In this document: positions 1 to 8,400 of the stretch, in pieces
Position numbering within the stretch: the stretch's first letter is position 1
How the letters are laid out: each line of letters begins with the position of its first letter
Assembly: GCF_001484765.1 (NCBI RefSeq)
Contig: NZ_KQ947376.1
Coordinates: forward strand, 186,001-250,000
Reading direction: 5' to 3'
DNA: 64,000 nt
Source: Entomohabitans teleogrylli
Lineage (GTDB): Bacteria; Pseudomonadota; Gammaproteobacteria; Enterobacterales; Enterobacteriaceae
Program-made: the position numbers and the translations under genes
The notes under the pieces: generated by a model
Told to the model about the DNA's origin: nothing
What the model saw: only the letters and a program-made list of their open reading frames with translations
The model's database searches: none

Positions 1-21
1 GCGCTGGATCAGCGCCTGTAG
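1..21 (+). CDS. prpC: 2-methylcitrate synthase, C-terminal tail (partial)
   Basis: The first seven codons of the window read ALDQRL followed by a TAG stop. This resembles the C-terminus of enterobacterial PrpC, and prpC is the known upstream neighbour of prpD in the prpBCDE operon. Only the last six residues lie in the window, so the call rests mainly on synteny. Confidence 0.6.
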   Translation, partial: ALDQRL

Positions 22-64
22 CGCGCCGTGTTACCTCTGAAAAAAACCAAAACAGGAAAATATT

Positions 65-1516
65 ATGTCCCAGCCGATGATTAACCAACGTCCGCCGTTC
101 GACCGCGAAATTGTCGACATTGTCGATTACGTGATGAATTACGCCATTGATTCCGCAGTGGCTTACAACACCGCCCATTACTGCCTGCTGGATACCCTGG
201 GCTGTGGGCTGGAAGCGCTGGAATATCCGGCCTGTAAAAAACTGATGGGGCCGATTGTCCCGGGAACGGTGGTGCCCAACGGCGCCCGGGTGCCCGGCAC
301 CCAGTACCAGCTCGACCCGGTACAGGCGGCGTTTAATATTGGCGCGATGATCCGCTGGCTGGACTTCAATGACACCTGGCTGGCGGCGGAGTGGGGCCAT
401 CCTTCGGATAACCTGGGCGGCATTCTGGCGGTGGCCGACTGGCTGTCACGCAACGCGGTCGCGATGGGTAAAGCGCCGCTGACCATGCAGCAGGTGCTGA
501 CCGGGATGATTAAGGCCCATGAGATTCAGGGCTGTATCGCGCTGGAAAATGCCTTTAACCGCGTCGGTCTGGACCATGTGCTGCTGGTGAAAGTGGCCTC
601 TACGGCCGTAGTGGCGGAAATGCTCGGACTGACCCGCGATGAGATCCTCAACGCGGTGTCGCTGGCGTGGGTGGACGGCCAGTCGCTGCGGACCTATCGC
701 CATGCGCCGAATACCGGTACCCGTAAGTCCTGGGCGGCGGGGGACGCGACCTCCCGGGCGGTGCGGCTGGCGCTGATGGCGCGCACCGGCGAAATGGGTT
801 ATCCCTCGGCGCTGACCGCGAAAACCTGGGGCTTTTACGATGTGTCGTTTAAGGGCGAGGCATTCCGCTTCCAGCGTCCGTATGGTTCCTATGTGATGGA
901 AAATGTGCTGTTCAAAATTTCCTACCCGGCGGAGTTCCACTCCCAGACCGCCGTGGAAGCCGCTATGACCCTGTACCGCAGGATGCAGGACGCCGGTAAA
1001 ACCGCCGCCGATATTGACCGGGTCTCCATCCGCACTCATGAAGCCTGCATCCGGATCATTGATAAGCAGGGGCCATTGAATAATCCGGCGGACCGCGATC
1101 ACTGTATCCAGTACATGGTGGCGATCCCGCTGCTGTTCGGGCGCCTGACCGCGGCGGATTATGAGGACAGCGTGGCCGGCGATCCGCGTATTGACGCCCT
1201 GCGCGAGAAAACCACCTGCCACGAAGACCCGGCGTTTACCCGCGATTATCACGATCCACAGAAGCGCTCCATCGCCAACGCTCTCACCGTGGAGTTCAGC
1301 GACGGCAGCCGCTTTGAAGAGGTGGTGGTGGAATATCCCATCGGTCACGCCCGGCGCCGTGACGAGGGCATTCCGTTACTGATTGAGAAATTTAAGACTA
1401 ACCTGGCGCGTCAGTTCCCGGCCCGCCAGCAGCAGCGCATTCTGGATGTCTCCCTGGACAGGCAGCGCCTGGAGCAGATGCCGGTAAATGAGTACCTCGA
1501 CCTGTTCGTTATCTGA
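65..1516 (+). CDS. prpD: 2-methylcitrate dehydratase PrpD
   Basis: Converts 2-methylcitrate to 2-methyl-cis-aconitate in the cytosolic methylcitrate cycle, which burns propionate to pyruvate and succinate. The 483-residue product has the same length as E. coli PrpD and is very similar throughout (for example [52 protein letters not shown]). It belongs to the MmgE/PrpD family, a helical domain followed by an alpha/beta domain. The start has an AGGA-type ribosome site about 9 nt upstream. It follows the prpC tail by 43 bp and precedes prpE by 45 bp, as expected for the prp operon; prpB and prpR would lie off the left edge. Identification is secure. Confidence 0.97.
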   Translation: MSQPMINQRPPFDREIVDIVDYVMNYAIDSAVAYNTAHYCLLDTLGCGLEALEYPACKKLMGPIVPGTVVPNGARVPGTQYQLDPVQAAFNIGAMIRWLDFNDTWLAAEWGHPSDNLGGILAVADWLSRNAVAMGKAPLTMQQVLTGMIKAHEIQGCIALENAFNRVGLDHVLLVKVASTAVVAEMLGLTRDEILNAVSLAWVDGQSLRTYRHAPNTGTRKSWAAGDATSRAVRLALMARTGEMGYPSALTAKTWGFYDVSFKGEAFRFQRPYGSYVMENVLFKISYPAEFHSQTAVEAAMTLYRRMQDAGKTAADIDRVSIRTHEACIRIIDKQGPLNNPADRDHCIQYMVAIPLLFGRLTAADYEDSVAGDPRIDALREKTTCHEDPAFTRDYHDPQKRSIANALTVEFSDGSRFEEVVVEYPIGHARRRDEGIPLLIEKFKTNLARQFPARQQQRILDVSLDRQRLEQMPVNEYLDLFVI

Positions 1517-1561
1517 CGAGCCAGGCGGGGCAGATCTGACGGTGTTCAGAAGGAGACAACC

Positions 1562-3448
1562 ATGTCTTATGCGACTTTTTATCAGCGTTCGATAGACGAT
1601 CCGCACGGGTTCTGGGGGGAGCAGGCGCAGCGCATTGAATGGCAGACGCCCTTTACCCGAACCCTGGATTACAGTAATCCGCCATTCGCCCGCTGGTTCT
1701 GCGATGGCGCGACCAATCTGTGTCACAACGCCATCGACCGCTGGCTGGAGAGCCAGCCCGATGCGCTGGCGCTGATTGCCGTGTCGGCGGAGACCGGGGA
1801 GGAGCGAACTTTTACATTTCGCGAGCTGCATCGCGAGGTGAATCGCACCGCGGCGATGCTACTGGCGCTGGGGGTAACGCGCGGCGATCGGGTGCTGGTG
1901 TATATGCCGATGATTGCCGAGGCGCACATTACCCTGCTGGCCTGCGCGCGTATCGGCGCTATTCATTCGGTGGTATTTGGCGGCTTTGCCTCTCACAGCC
2001 TGGCGGCGCGCATTGATGACGCCCGTCCGGTGCTGATTGTTTCCGCCGATGCCGGTTCGCGGGCGGGGAAAGTGATCCCCTATAAAAAGCTGCTTGATGA
2101 TGCTATCAGCCTGTGCAGCAACCCGCCGCGTCACGTACTGCTGGTGGATCGCGGTCTGGCGGAGATGCCGCAGGTCGCCCGGCGCGATGTCGATTATGCG
2201 ACACTGCGCGAACAGCATCTGGATGCCCAAATACCGGTGGTCTGGCTGGAGGCCAGTGAGACCTCCTGTATCCTGTATACCTCCGGCACTACCGGGAGGC
2301 CGAAAGGGGTGCAGCGCGATGTCGGCGGCTATGCGGTGGCGCTGGCCACCACCATGGCGACGATTTTCGGCGGCCGGGCCGGGGGAGTCTTCTTCTGTAC
2401 TTCGGATATCGGCTGGGTAGTCGGACACTCTTATATCGTCTACGCGCCGCTGCTGGCCGGGATGGCGACGATCGTCTTTGAAGGCACGCCCACCTGGCCG
2501 GACTGCGGAGTATGGTGGCAGATTGTCGAGAAATACCAGGTCAGCCGCATGTTTTCGGCGCCGACCGCCATTCGGGTTCTGAAGAAATTCCCCACCGCCC
2601 AGATCCGCAACCACGATATTTCATCGCTGGAAGTGCTGTATCTGGCCGGGGAGCCGCTCGATGAACCGACTGCCAGTTGGGTAACCGAAACGTTGGGTAT
2701 TCCGGTTATCGATAACTACTGGCAGACCGAGTCCGGCTGGCCGATTATGGCTATCGCCCGGGAACTGGACGAACGTCCGACCCGGCTGGGCAGCCCGGGG
2801 GTGCCGATGTTCGGCTACAACGTCCAACTGCTCAATGAGAACAGCGGCGAGCCGTGTGCGGCCAACGAGAAGGGCATGGTAGTGATCGAAGGGCCATTGC
2901 CGCCCGGGTGCATTCAGACCATCTGGGGGGATGATGCGCGATTTGTGAATACCTACTGGTCGATGTTCGAACGCCAGGTCTATGCCACCTTCGACTGGGG
3001 GATACGCGACGAAGACGGCTACTACTTTATTCTCGGGCGCACCGATGACGTGATCAATGTAGCCGGTCACCGACTGGGTACCCGGGAAATCGAAGAGAGT
3101 ATTTCCGGTTATGGCAACGTGGCGGAAGTGGCGGTCGTCGGAGTGAAGGATGCCGTGAAGGGGCAGGTCGCGGTGGCGTTCGTGATCCCGAAGCAGGGGG
3201 ACACTTTGCTACTGCGCGATGTGGCGCAGCATGAGGAGGAGGAAATTCTACACCGGGTGGACGATCAGATTGGCCACTTTGGCCGCCCGGCGCGGATTTA
3301 CTTTGTTTCGCAGCTACCAAAAACCCGCTCCGGGAAAATGCTGCGCCGCGCCATGCAGGCTATCTGCGAAGGCCGTGACCCGGGGGATTTGACCACCATC
3401 GAAGACCCGAATGCGCTGCAGGAGATACAGCGGGCATTGGGTGAATAA
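1562..3448 (+). CDS. prpE: Propionyl-CoA synthetase PrpE
   Basis: Activates propionate to propionyl-CoA through a propionyl-adenylate, feeding the methylcitrate cycle. The product is 628 residues, the E. coli length. It is an acyl-CoA synthetase of the ANL superfamily: the phosphate-binding loop YTSGTTGRPKG lies near residue 240, the adenylation motif YWQTESGWP near residue 387, and the C-terminal PKTRSGKMLRR carries the lysine that is regulated by acetylation in the family. A strong AGGAGA site precedes the ATG. It is the last gene of the prp operon and is followed by a hairpin with a T-run. Confidence 0.97.
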   Translation: MSYATFYQRSIDDPHGFWGEQAQRIEWQTPFTRTLDYSNPPFARWFCDGATNLCHNAIDRWLESQPDALALIAVSAETGEERTFTFRELHREVNRTAAMLLALGVTRGDRVLVYMPMIAEAHITLLACARIGAIHSVVFGGFASHSLAARIDDARPVLIVSADAGSRAGKVIPYKKLLDDAISLCSNPPRHVLLVDRGLAEMPQVARRDVDYATLREQHLDAQIPVVWLEASETSCILYTSGTTGRPKGVQRDVGGYAVALATTMATIFGGRAGGVFFCTSDIGWVVGHSYIVYAPLLAGMATIVFEGTPTWPDCGVWWQIVEKYQVSRMFSAPTAIRVLKKFPTAQIRNHDISSLEVLYLAGEPLDEPTASWVTETLGIPVIDNYWQTESGWPIMAIARELDERPTRLGSPGVPMFGYNVQLLNENSGEPCAANEKGMVVIEGPLPPGCIQTIWGDDARFVNTYWSMFERQVYATFDWGIRDEDGYYFILGRTDDVINVAGHRLGTREIEESISGYGNVAEVAVVGVKDAVKGQVAVAFVIPKQGDTLLLRDVAQHEEEEILHRVDDQIGHFGRPARIYFVSQLPKTRSGKMLRRAMQAICEGRDPGDLTTIEDPNALQEIQRALGE

Positions 3449-3495
3449 CGGGGTAACATCGGATATGTCATAACACGATGAATGCATTAAACGCT

Positions 3496-3529
3496 GGCCC
3501 GGCATGAGTGAATTGTGCGGGCCTTTTTT
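3496..3529 (+). terminator. Rho-independent terminator of the prp operon
   Basis: The stem GGCCCG (3496-3501) pairs with CGGGCC (3518-3523) and is followed directly by six T residues. It lies 48 bp after the prpE stop. Confidence 0.8.
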
Positions 3530-3651
3530 GTGCCGGAGAGAGGGATTAAATCAGTAATATCCGGATTTATAGGCGTTTAATCGGACTTGATGCCGATATC
3601 TTTTTACCAGTAAACTGTCATCAAATAATGGATAAAACAAACGGACTTATT

Positions 3652-3735
3652 ATGTGGCTTTCTGAATATATCGTCTTCTTTATGCTGAAGCGGAATCCGG
3701 GAAGCTCGATTCGGGGACGAGTAAAATGGATTTAA
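3652..3735 (+). CDS. Possible 27-residue leader ORF overlapping the next gene
   Basis: An ATG at 3652 opens a 27-codon frame (starts MWLSEYIVFFMLKR). It ends in TAA at 3733-3735, ten bases past the ATG of the following 70-residue ORF, which is in another frame. The overlap could couple translation of the two. The ribosome site is weak (ACGGA) and there is no conservation evidence, so this may be chance. Confidence 0.25.
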   Translation: MWLSEYIVFFMLKRNPGSSIRGRVKWI

Positions 3736-3938
3736 ATAGCGTGTTGAAATATGTAGTGAAAAAATTTCTGATTACCGAGTTAGCCGTTGCTTTACTCGTT
3801 GCCCTGTGGTTATTGTATACCCTGTTTATACCTGAGTACTGGATTGAATTCATGATTCCGACAATCATTATTGTCGTTGTTTTACATGTGAAGTTAGCGC
3901 AAGGAAAGAAGAGTAAAAATGGACAGGTAAAGCGCTGA
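3726..3938 (+). CDS. Small membrane protein of unknown function
   Basis: A 70-residue ORF with an N-terminal basic stretch (VKKF), two hydrophobic helices (about residues 16-35 and 39-54, the second rich in I and V) and a lysine-rich tail (KKSKNGQVKR). This suggests a two-helix inner-membrane miniprotein. I do not recognise a family. GGGGACGAG about 10 nt before the ATG is a moderate ribosome site. It stands alone between the prp operon and the tyrosinase cluster, in the same direction as both. Confidence 0.5.
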   Translation: MDLNSVLKYVVKKFLITELAVALLVALWLLYTLFIPEYWIEFMIPTIIIVVVLHVKLAQGKKSKNGQVKR

Positions 3939-4429
3939 GGCTTGTGCCTCCAGACCGGGTCTGGTGTCTGATAAACAACAGGAATCAGATGGTATCTGTT
4001 GACGCCCGAGTGTCTGATATGAGTTTTTCGTCTTACTGTTATTGTTAACTGTTTTTCTGCTTTGTCCTCCAACTCCCTGGTATCTTTTTTTATCCGGTTA
4101 TCGTAATGCCACCTTCTGGCGGGAAACATCATATCTTTTTTCCATAGCAGAACTGGTCGGTCTGTTTTTGTTTTAATAAAACATTCGGCTTTTTATTTTG
4201 TGGGTGTCGAGGTAAATACCTTTGATATATTCTTATTTTTTAAAATATCATATAATTTATATTTAATTTTCAGGCGATTTTTAATGACTTAATTTAAATT
4301 ACCCGGAATGGATTTGCTTTTATTTTTTCTCTGGCTAAATTCAATTTATTTTCTGCTTTTTCTATTTTCAACGCCGCGCCGGGTAATGGCTGATGCGGCA
4401 ACACACACAGCAAATCGAGGGTTACACCA
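3939..4429. other. AT-rich intergenic region upstream of the tyrosinase gene
   Basis: About 490 bp with no convincing gene. The first part holds short inverted repeats (CCAGACC at 3950-3956 facing GGTCTGG at 3958-3964; CAGAT/ATCTG near 3985-4000) and a direct repeat of GTGTCTGATA (near 3963 and 4009). Bases 4140-4330 are very AT-rich, as in many horizontally acquired or H-NS-bound promoters. The tyrosinase promoter should lie here, but I cannot assign a clear -35/-10 pair. Confidence 0.5.
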
Positions 4430-5917
4430 ATGGGGGCATTTTCACGTCGCGATGTACTTAAAGGTGGCGCAATTGTCGTTGGGGGATTGTTGCTGCCGGA
4501 ATCCTTTAAGGCTTTTGCTATGCCGACTAATAACACTCTTACGCGCTACAGCGTGAGCTCGTCGGAAGGTAAAGCCATGCTTGAGATCTATGCCAAAGCC
4601 GTGGCGAAGATGATGGATACCAGTCTCTATCCGCAAGGGAATCCGCTGAACTGGGAATTCCAGTGGTATACCCATTTTGTGCGCGGCGACAGAACCAAAG
4701 CGGGCGAAATTAGCCGTATCTATCCATCGGCCAGCTATGACAAAGAACTGGCCGATAAAATGTGGGATACCTGCCAGGCCCACAGCGGACAGCGGGAAGA
4801 CTTTTTCCTGCCGTGGCACCGTATGTTTGTCGCCTTTTTTGAAAATATCATTCGCCAGGTGTCCGGCGAAGCGCAGTTCACACTGCCGTGGTGGGACTAC
4901 ACCGATCCTGCCCAGCAGAGTATTCCCGAGGCGTTTCGCCGTCCGGGAGATGCGCTGTGGGGTTCACTGTATCGTAAAGATCGCTGGGACAATACGAATC
5001 AAGGGCACAATATCACCGAGGGACCAGGCGGCGCGGCGCTGACCCTCGATTGTATGAAATCCAACTTTTATTCCGCCACCGCTTCCGATGCCGGTTTTTG
5101 CGCCAATCTGGACAATAACCCCCACGGCGCGCTGCATGTTGATGTCGGTAATCGTCGCGGAATGGCCTCCGTTCCCTGGGCCGCCAGCGATCCGGTTTTC
5201 TGGGTGCATCACGCCAACGTAGACCGAATCTGGGCCAGCTGGAACCAGGCCGGCGGTAAAAACCCTGACGACGACGCCTTCAAAAATGCCACCTTTGTCT
5301 TTGCCTCCGCGGAAGGAAAAGCGGATGTCGTGAAAGTAGCGGATTATCTCTCTGTACCGCAAAGCGCCTATTCGCATTATGCCGAACGTCCGGCAGGCAG
5401 TATTCCTTTTACCGGCCAGACGCAGGTGATGGCGAAGAAACTGGCGCTGGTGGCCAGTGCCCCGCAAGTTACCCTGGGGGATAAATCGACAACGCTGGCG
5501 CTGAATCCTGAAGGGGGATCCGTCACGCTTTTTTCTGACAATTTACTCGAAAAGCAGACTTCGTCAGCGCGGGTCTTTCTGCGTTTTGAAGGACTGAGCG
5601 CTCATGACGTGGTTAACGGTAGCTATAATGTTTTTGTACATGGCAGTGCGGTGGGGGATTTATCGACCAGCTCACCGTCGTTTGTCGGCCAGGTGAATTT
5701 CTTCGGCGTTCCGGGTTCTCATCACCATGATGGCGAAGACAACGCTACGGAATTAACCTCCCAGCCGAAGATGTACAGCATTCTGTTGAATGAGAAGACG
5801 CTGGCGATGCTGGCTGTGGAGAAAATCACCACGCCGCAAATTACCCTGTCGCCAACGGCGAAAGGCAATGACGCCGCCATGCCAATGATTGAGAAAATTA
5901 AGTTTGTGATTGAGTAA
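4430..5917 (+). CDS. Tat-exported tyrosinase-family copper monooxygenase
   Basis: Predicted to oxidise phenols or catechols to quinones with a binuclear copper centre. Residues 1-30 form a twin-arginine signal (SRRDVLKGG then a hydrophobic stretch), so the folded enzyme should be exported to the periplasm. Candidate CuA ligands are His82, His118 and His130 (in FFLPWHR). CuB ligands are His232 and His236 (PHGALH) and His261 in DPVFWVHHANVDRIW, which fits the classical tyrosinase signature. The spacing between the second and third CuA histidines is slightly longer than usual. Residues from about 375 form a beta-rich C-terminal domain containing VGQVNFFG. GAGGG about 12 nt before the ATG supports the start. 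It is followed by a secreted homologue of its own C-terminal domain. Confidence 0.88.
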   Translation: MGAFSRRDVLKGGAIVVGGLLLPESFKAFAMPTNNTLTRYSVSSSEGKAMLEIYAKAVAKMMDTSLYPQGNPLNWEFQWYTHFVRGDRTKAGEISRIYPSASYDKELADKMWDTCQAHSGQREDFFLPWHRMFVAFFENIIRQVSGEAQFTLPWWDYTDPAQQSIPEAFRRPGDALWGSLYRKDRWDNTNQGHNITEGPGGAALTLDCMKSNFYSATASDAGFCANLDNNPHGALHVDVGNRRGMASVPWAASDPVFWVHHANVDRIWASWNQAGGKNPDDDAFKNATFVFASAEGKADVVKVADYLSVPQSAYSHYAERPAGSIPFTGQTQVMAKKLALVASAPQVTLGDKSTTLALNPEGGSVTLFSDNLLEKQTSSARVFLRFEGLSAHDVVNGSYNVFVHGSAVGDLSTSSPSFVGQVNFFGVPGSHHHDGEDNATELTSQPKMYSILLNEKTLAMLAVEKITTPQITLSPTAKGNDAAMPMIEKIKFVIE

Positions 5918-5966
5918 TGGCGGTATTGCCGCGGCGATAATCCGACGATCAAAAGCGGGGTGGAGA

Positions 5967-6479
5967 ATGCGTTTCTGCGGTAAGCTAACCGGCTTCACTC
6001 TGCTTCTTGCACTGGCGTTTTGCGCCTCAGTAAACGCCGCGCCGCCGATTTTGCTGGGGGCGACGGGGAAAAAACTCACGGCGCTGTCGACAGGCAGCGC
6101 TGAAACTACCCTGCAACTGAAGCTCGTTGCCCGACATGGCATCATCGACTGTCGGCGGGAAAACCTAACTCTGATGCTGCGCGGGATACGCGCCTGTGCC
6201 GATCCTGAAGCCACCTGGCAGATATTTCTCGAACTTCCTGTTGTCGATAAGCCGACCGGTCCGCAACGCGTGGCGGTGGGGCAGATTAACTTTTTTGGCG
6301 CTGTACCAGGGCAGGCGAGAAATCTCAGTTTCTTCCTTGCGCAAACGCTGCAAATTGACTGCCGGGATGATAATAAGGTGCTGAATATTATTCTGCAGCC
6401 AAATCATCCGGTGGCGACCGCCAGCCAGCCCACTATTGAGCGTATCGAACTGTGGGCCAACGGCGCAGAAAGCCAGTGA
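5967..6479 (+). CDS. Secreted protein resembling the tyrosinase C-terminal domain
   Basis: The ATG at 5967 follows GGTGGAG and begins a clear signal peptide (MRFCGK, hydrophobic core, ASVNA), giving 170 residues; an upstream in-frame ATG at 5910 overlaps the tyrosinase stop and is less likely. The mature part parallels the C-terminal domain of the preceding tyrosinase: a beta strand near LTLMLRG against ARVFLRF, VGQINFFG against VGQVNFFG, and PTIERIEL against PMIEKIKF at the end. There are no copper-binding histidine motifs. Family function is unknown. Position suggests a partner of the tyrosinase: a copper or folding chaperone, an active-site shield, or a substrate-binding subunit. Confidence 0.7.
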   Translation: MRFCGKLTGFTLLLALAFCASVNAAPPILLGATGKKLTALSTGSAETTLQLKLVARHGIIDCRRENLTLMLRGIRACADPEATWQIFLELPVVDKPTGPQRVAVGQINFFGAVPGQARNLSFFLAQTLQIDCRDDNKVLNIILQPNHPVATASQPTIERIELWANGAESQ

Positions 6480-6561
6480 GTGTGCTGGCATTGTCGTACC
6501 GGGTAGCGGTATGGTTGCGGCGAAATCAGTAACCGGATACCAGGATAACAGGGGTTATTTT

Positions 6562-6933
6562 ATGACAGGGAAAGCATTGCTGGTGGGGCTATTGCTGGCA
6601 GTGGTTGGCTGCCAGGCGCGCCACTCGGCCAGGGAAATCGAAAATAACCAGCAGCGTCCGGAGACGGCAGTGGACTATGCCGCGGCTCTTCAGAAAACAA
6701 TTTACAGCTATCTCCCCAACCAGAAAAAATATCAGGGGAAGACCTGTTCCCTGCGGTTGCAGCAGAAAAATGGTGAAAAGCCCACCGCAGTGACGATTGC
6801 CGAAGGGGATAAAGTGTTTTGCCGGGCGATGAAAAAGACGCTGGATCGCATGCTGGAGAAAGATGCATTCCCGTACCTGCCGGCAGAGTGGCAGGTTACA
6901 GAGCAGGGGATACCAATAGACTTCCATCCGTAA
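6562..6933 (+). CDS. Lipoprotein with a TolA domain III-like fold
   Basis: The 123-residue product begins with a lipoprotein signal (LLAVVGC, lipidated Cys17). Residues about 48-123 match the C-terminal domain of TolA in pattern: YQGKTCSLRL, a second cysteine 25 residues after the first (Cys62 and Cys87, same spacing as the TolA disulfide), and the ending GIPIDFHP against APLDFKP. It lacks the TolA transmembrane anchor and long helical domain II. An AGGGG site precedes the ATG. No D/S residue follows the lipid Cys at +2 (it is Q), which favours outer-membrane sorting. Possible roles include a decoy or partner for TolB/Pal, phage or colicin, but none is shown. Confidence 0.75.
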   Translation: MTGKALLVGLLLAVVGCQARHSAREIENNQQRPETAVDYAAALQKTIYSYLPNQKKYQGKTCSLRLQQKNGEKPTAVTIAEGDKVFCRAMKKTLDRMLEKDAFPYLPAEWQVTEQGIPIDFHP

Positions 6934-6946
6934 TACCGGTGCCGGG

Positions 6947-6974
6947 GATAACGGCCCGGATCCGGGCCGTTATC
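6947..6974. terminator. 28-bp perfect palindrome between convergent genes
   Basis: A perfect 28-bp palindrome (core ACGGCCCGGATCCGGGCCGT) sits between the stops of the TolA-like lipoprotein gene and the DmsC-like gene. It would form a very stable hairpin in either transcript, but neither side has a T-run. It is either a bidirectional transcript barrier or 3' end stabiliser, or a protein-binding site. Confidence 0.5.
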
Positions 6975-6988
6975 TGTCAGAAGGCCTG

Positions 6989-7840
6989 TCAGGCCCCCAG
7001 ACTAAAGAACACGTAACGTCCCACCACTTCCGCCGCCACAATGCACAGTGATGACAGACCCAGCACGGCGCCAGCAGAGCGCTGGTGGCTATTTCTGCAC
7101 AGCAGGCGCCCGGCGGTAAACATTCCCAGCGACAGCAGGGCAACGCGCAGAATGCTCAGGTTAAATAAGCCTTCTGGCAGCGTTTTACCGGTGATGCCCA
7201 GCGATGCCGGCTGGCCCACCATCGTCAACAGCGACGAAGCGGAAAGCAGCAGTAACAGAATCCCCGCGCCGCAGGCCGCCAGAGAGATGCGCAGCACCCG
7301 GCCGGCCTCGGTCTGATAGCCCTGGGTTTTCAGCACCGGCATGACCATGGTGCAGGTCAGCATTCCGCCGAGCAGCAGCGCGCTGCCGTAGAAACCGCTC
7401 CAGGTAAACCAGCCGCCCCACAGCGTGAACAGCGTATTGGCATAGATAGCGGACATCACATAGATGTCTACCAGCCCGGCTAACAGGGCGAGCATTAATA
7501 TGCCAACCGCCAGCCGCTGTTTCAGCATCGCCAGCGCCACGCTGATAAACAGTAGCCCCATATAAATGCCGGTAACCAGCACTTCACGGCTCATCCACGA
7601 ACTGGCGATGTGCGTCAGGGTGTAAAACATATGCAGCGGGTTGCCAAGGTGGAAAATCGACGCCAGCAGACCGAGCGCGCCGGCGATAAACGCGCTCAGC
7701 AGCGGCAGGCGCATCGCGGCAAGCGCGTGGGTGGGACGCAGCGTACCGCCTGTTCGCAGGTGGCAGAGGAGCGCCACCGCCAGACAGCCCACAGAAACCT
7801 GCATCAGCAGGGTAAAGATGACTAATGGCCATTCATGCAT
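6989..7840 (-). CDS. DmsC-like membrane anchor subunit
   Basis: A 283-residue, strongly hydrophobic protein of the DmsC family with about eight predicted transmembrane helices. It would anchor the molybdoenzyme and iron-sulfur subunits and take electrons from menaquinol. It starts 12 bp after the DmsB-like stop and is the last gene of the leftward operon. The gene order A-B-C matches DMSO-reductase-type enzymes. The terminal acceptor cannot be told from this subunit. Confidence 0.85.
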   Translation of the reverse strand: MHEWPLVIFTLLMQVSVGCLAVALLCHLRTGGTLRPTHALAAMRLPLLSAFIAGALGLLASIFHLGNPLHMFYTLTHIASSWMSREVLVTGIYMGLLFISVALAMLKQRLAVGILMLALLAGLVDIYVMSAIYANTLFTLWGGWFTWSGFYGSALLLGGMLTCTMVMPVLKTQGYQTEAGRVLRISLAACGAGILLLLLSASSLLTMVGQPASLGITGKTLPEGLFNLSILRVALLSLGMFTAGRLLCRNSHQRSAGAVLGLSSLCIVAAEVVGRYVFFSLGA

Positions 7841-7852
7841 GTGATGTCTCCC

Positions 7853-8395
7853 TTATCCTTTCAGCCCTACCACCAGGTTCGGACTGGTGATGCTGGAGCT
7901 GGGTAAACCGGCGATATCCGCATTGCTGCCGTATTTTTTACGCAGATCGCTGATCAGGCCGAACTCAATGGCGCGCATTGGGCAGGAATCCACACAGACC
8001 GGATTTCCCCCCGCGGCGCGCAGGTCGATACAGGTATCGCACTTGGTCATCATCCCCAGTGCGGCGTCGTACTGCGGCGCTTCATAGGGGCAGGCCCAGG
8101 TGCAGTAACGACAGCCGACGCATTTATCGTGATCCACCAGTACCACGCCGTCTTCGGCGCGCTTGTGCATGGCCGTGGTCGGACAGTGGCTGACGCACTG
8201 CGGGTTGTCGCAGTGGTTACAGGCGATGGACAAATGCCAGCGCTGGGGATTCGGGAAGCTGCCGGCTTCCAGATCGTACACACGGCGAAAATTGCGCCCG
8301 ACTTCGAGGTCGTTTTTGTCCTTACACGACACGACGCAGGTTTTGCATCCAATGCAGGTCGCGACGTTAATATAGAATCCAACTTGTTTTTCCAT
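7853..8395 (-). CDS. DmsB-like four-cluster ferredoxin subunit
   Basis: A 180-residue electron-transfer subunit with four Cys clusters in the DmsB pattern: CIGCKTCVVSC, CNHCDNPQCVSHCP, CVGCRYCTWACP and CDTCIDLRAAGGNPVCVDSCP. It should relay electrons from the membrane anchor to the DmsA-like subunit. It starts 5 bp after the stop of the catalytic subunit gene, so translation is probably coupled. It has no signal of its own and would travel with the Tat substrate. Confidence 0.9.
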   Translation of the reverse strand: MEKQVGFYINVATCIGCKTCVVSCKDKNDLEVGRNFRRVYDLEAGSFPNPQRWHLSIACNHCDNPQCVSHCPTTAMHKRAEDGVVLVDHDKCVGCRYCTWACPYEAPQYDAALGMMTKCDTCIDLRAAGGNPVCVDSCPMRAIEFGLISDLRKKYGSNADIAGLPSSSITSPNLVVGLKG

Positions 8396-8400
8396 GTGCG

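Noticed and set aside
446..1348. 300-codon ORF on the minus strand opposite prpD
   Set aside because: Lies wholly within a secure prpD gene, is rich in Arg, His and Gly as expected of an antisense GC-rich frame, and shows no family resemblance.
3680..4132. 150-codon minus-strand ORF over the small membrane protein gene
   Set aside because: Opposite strand to a better candidate with membrane helices; composition typical of an accidental frame.
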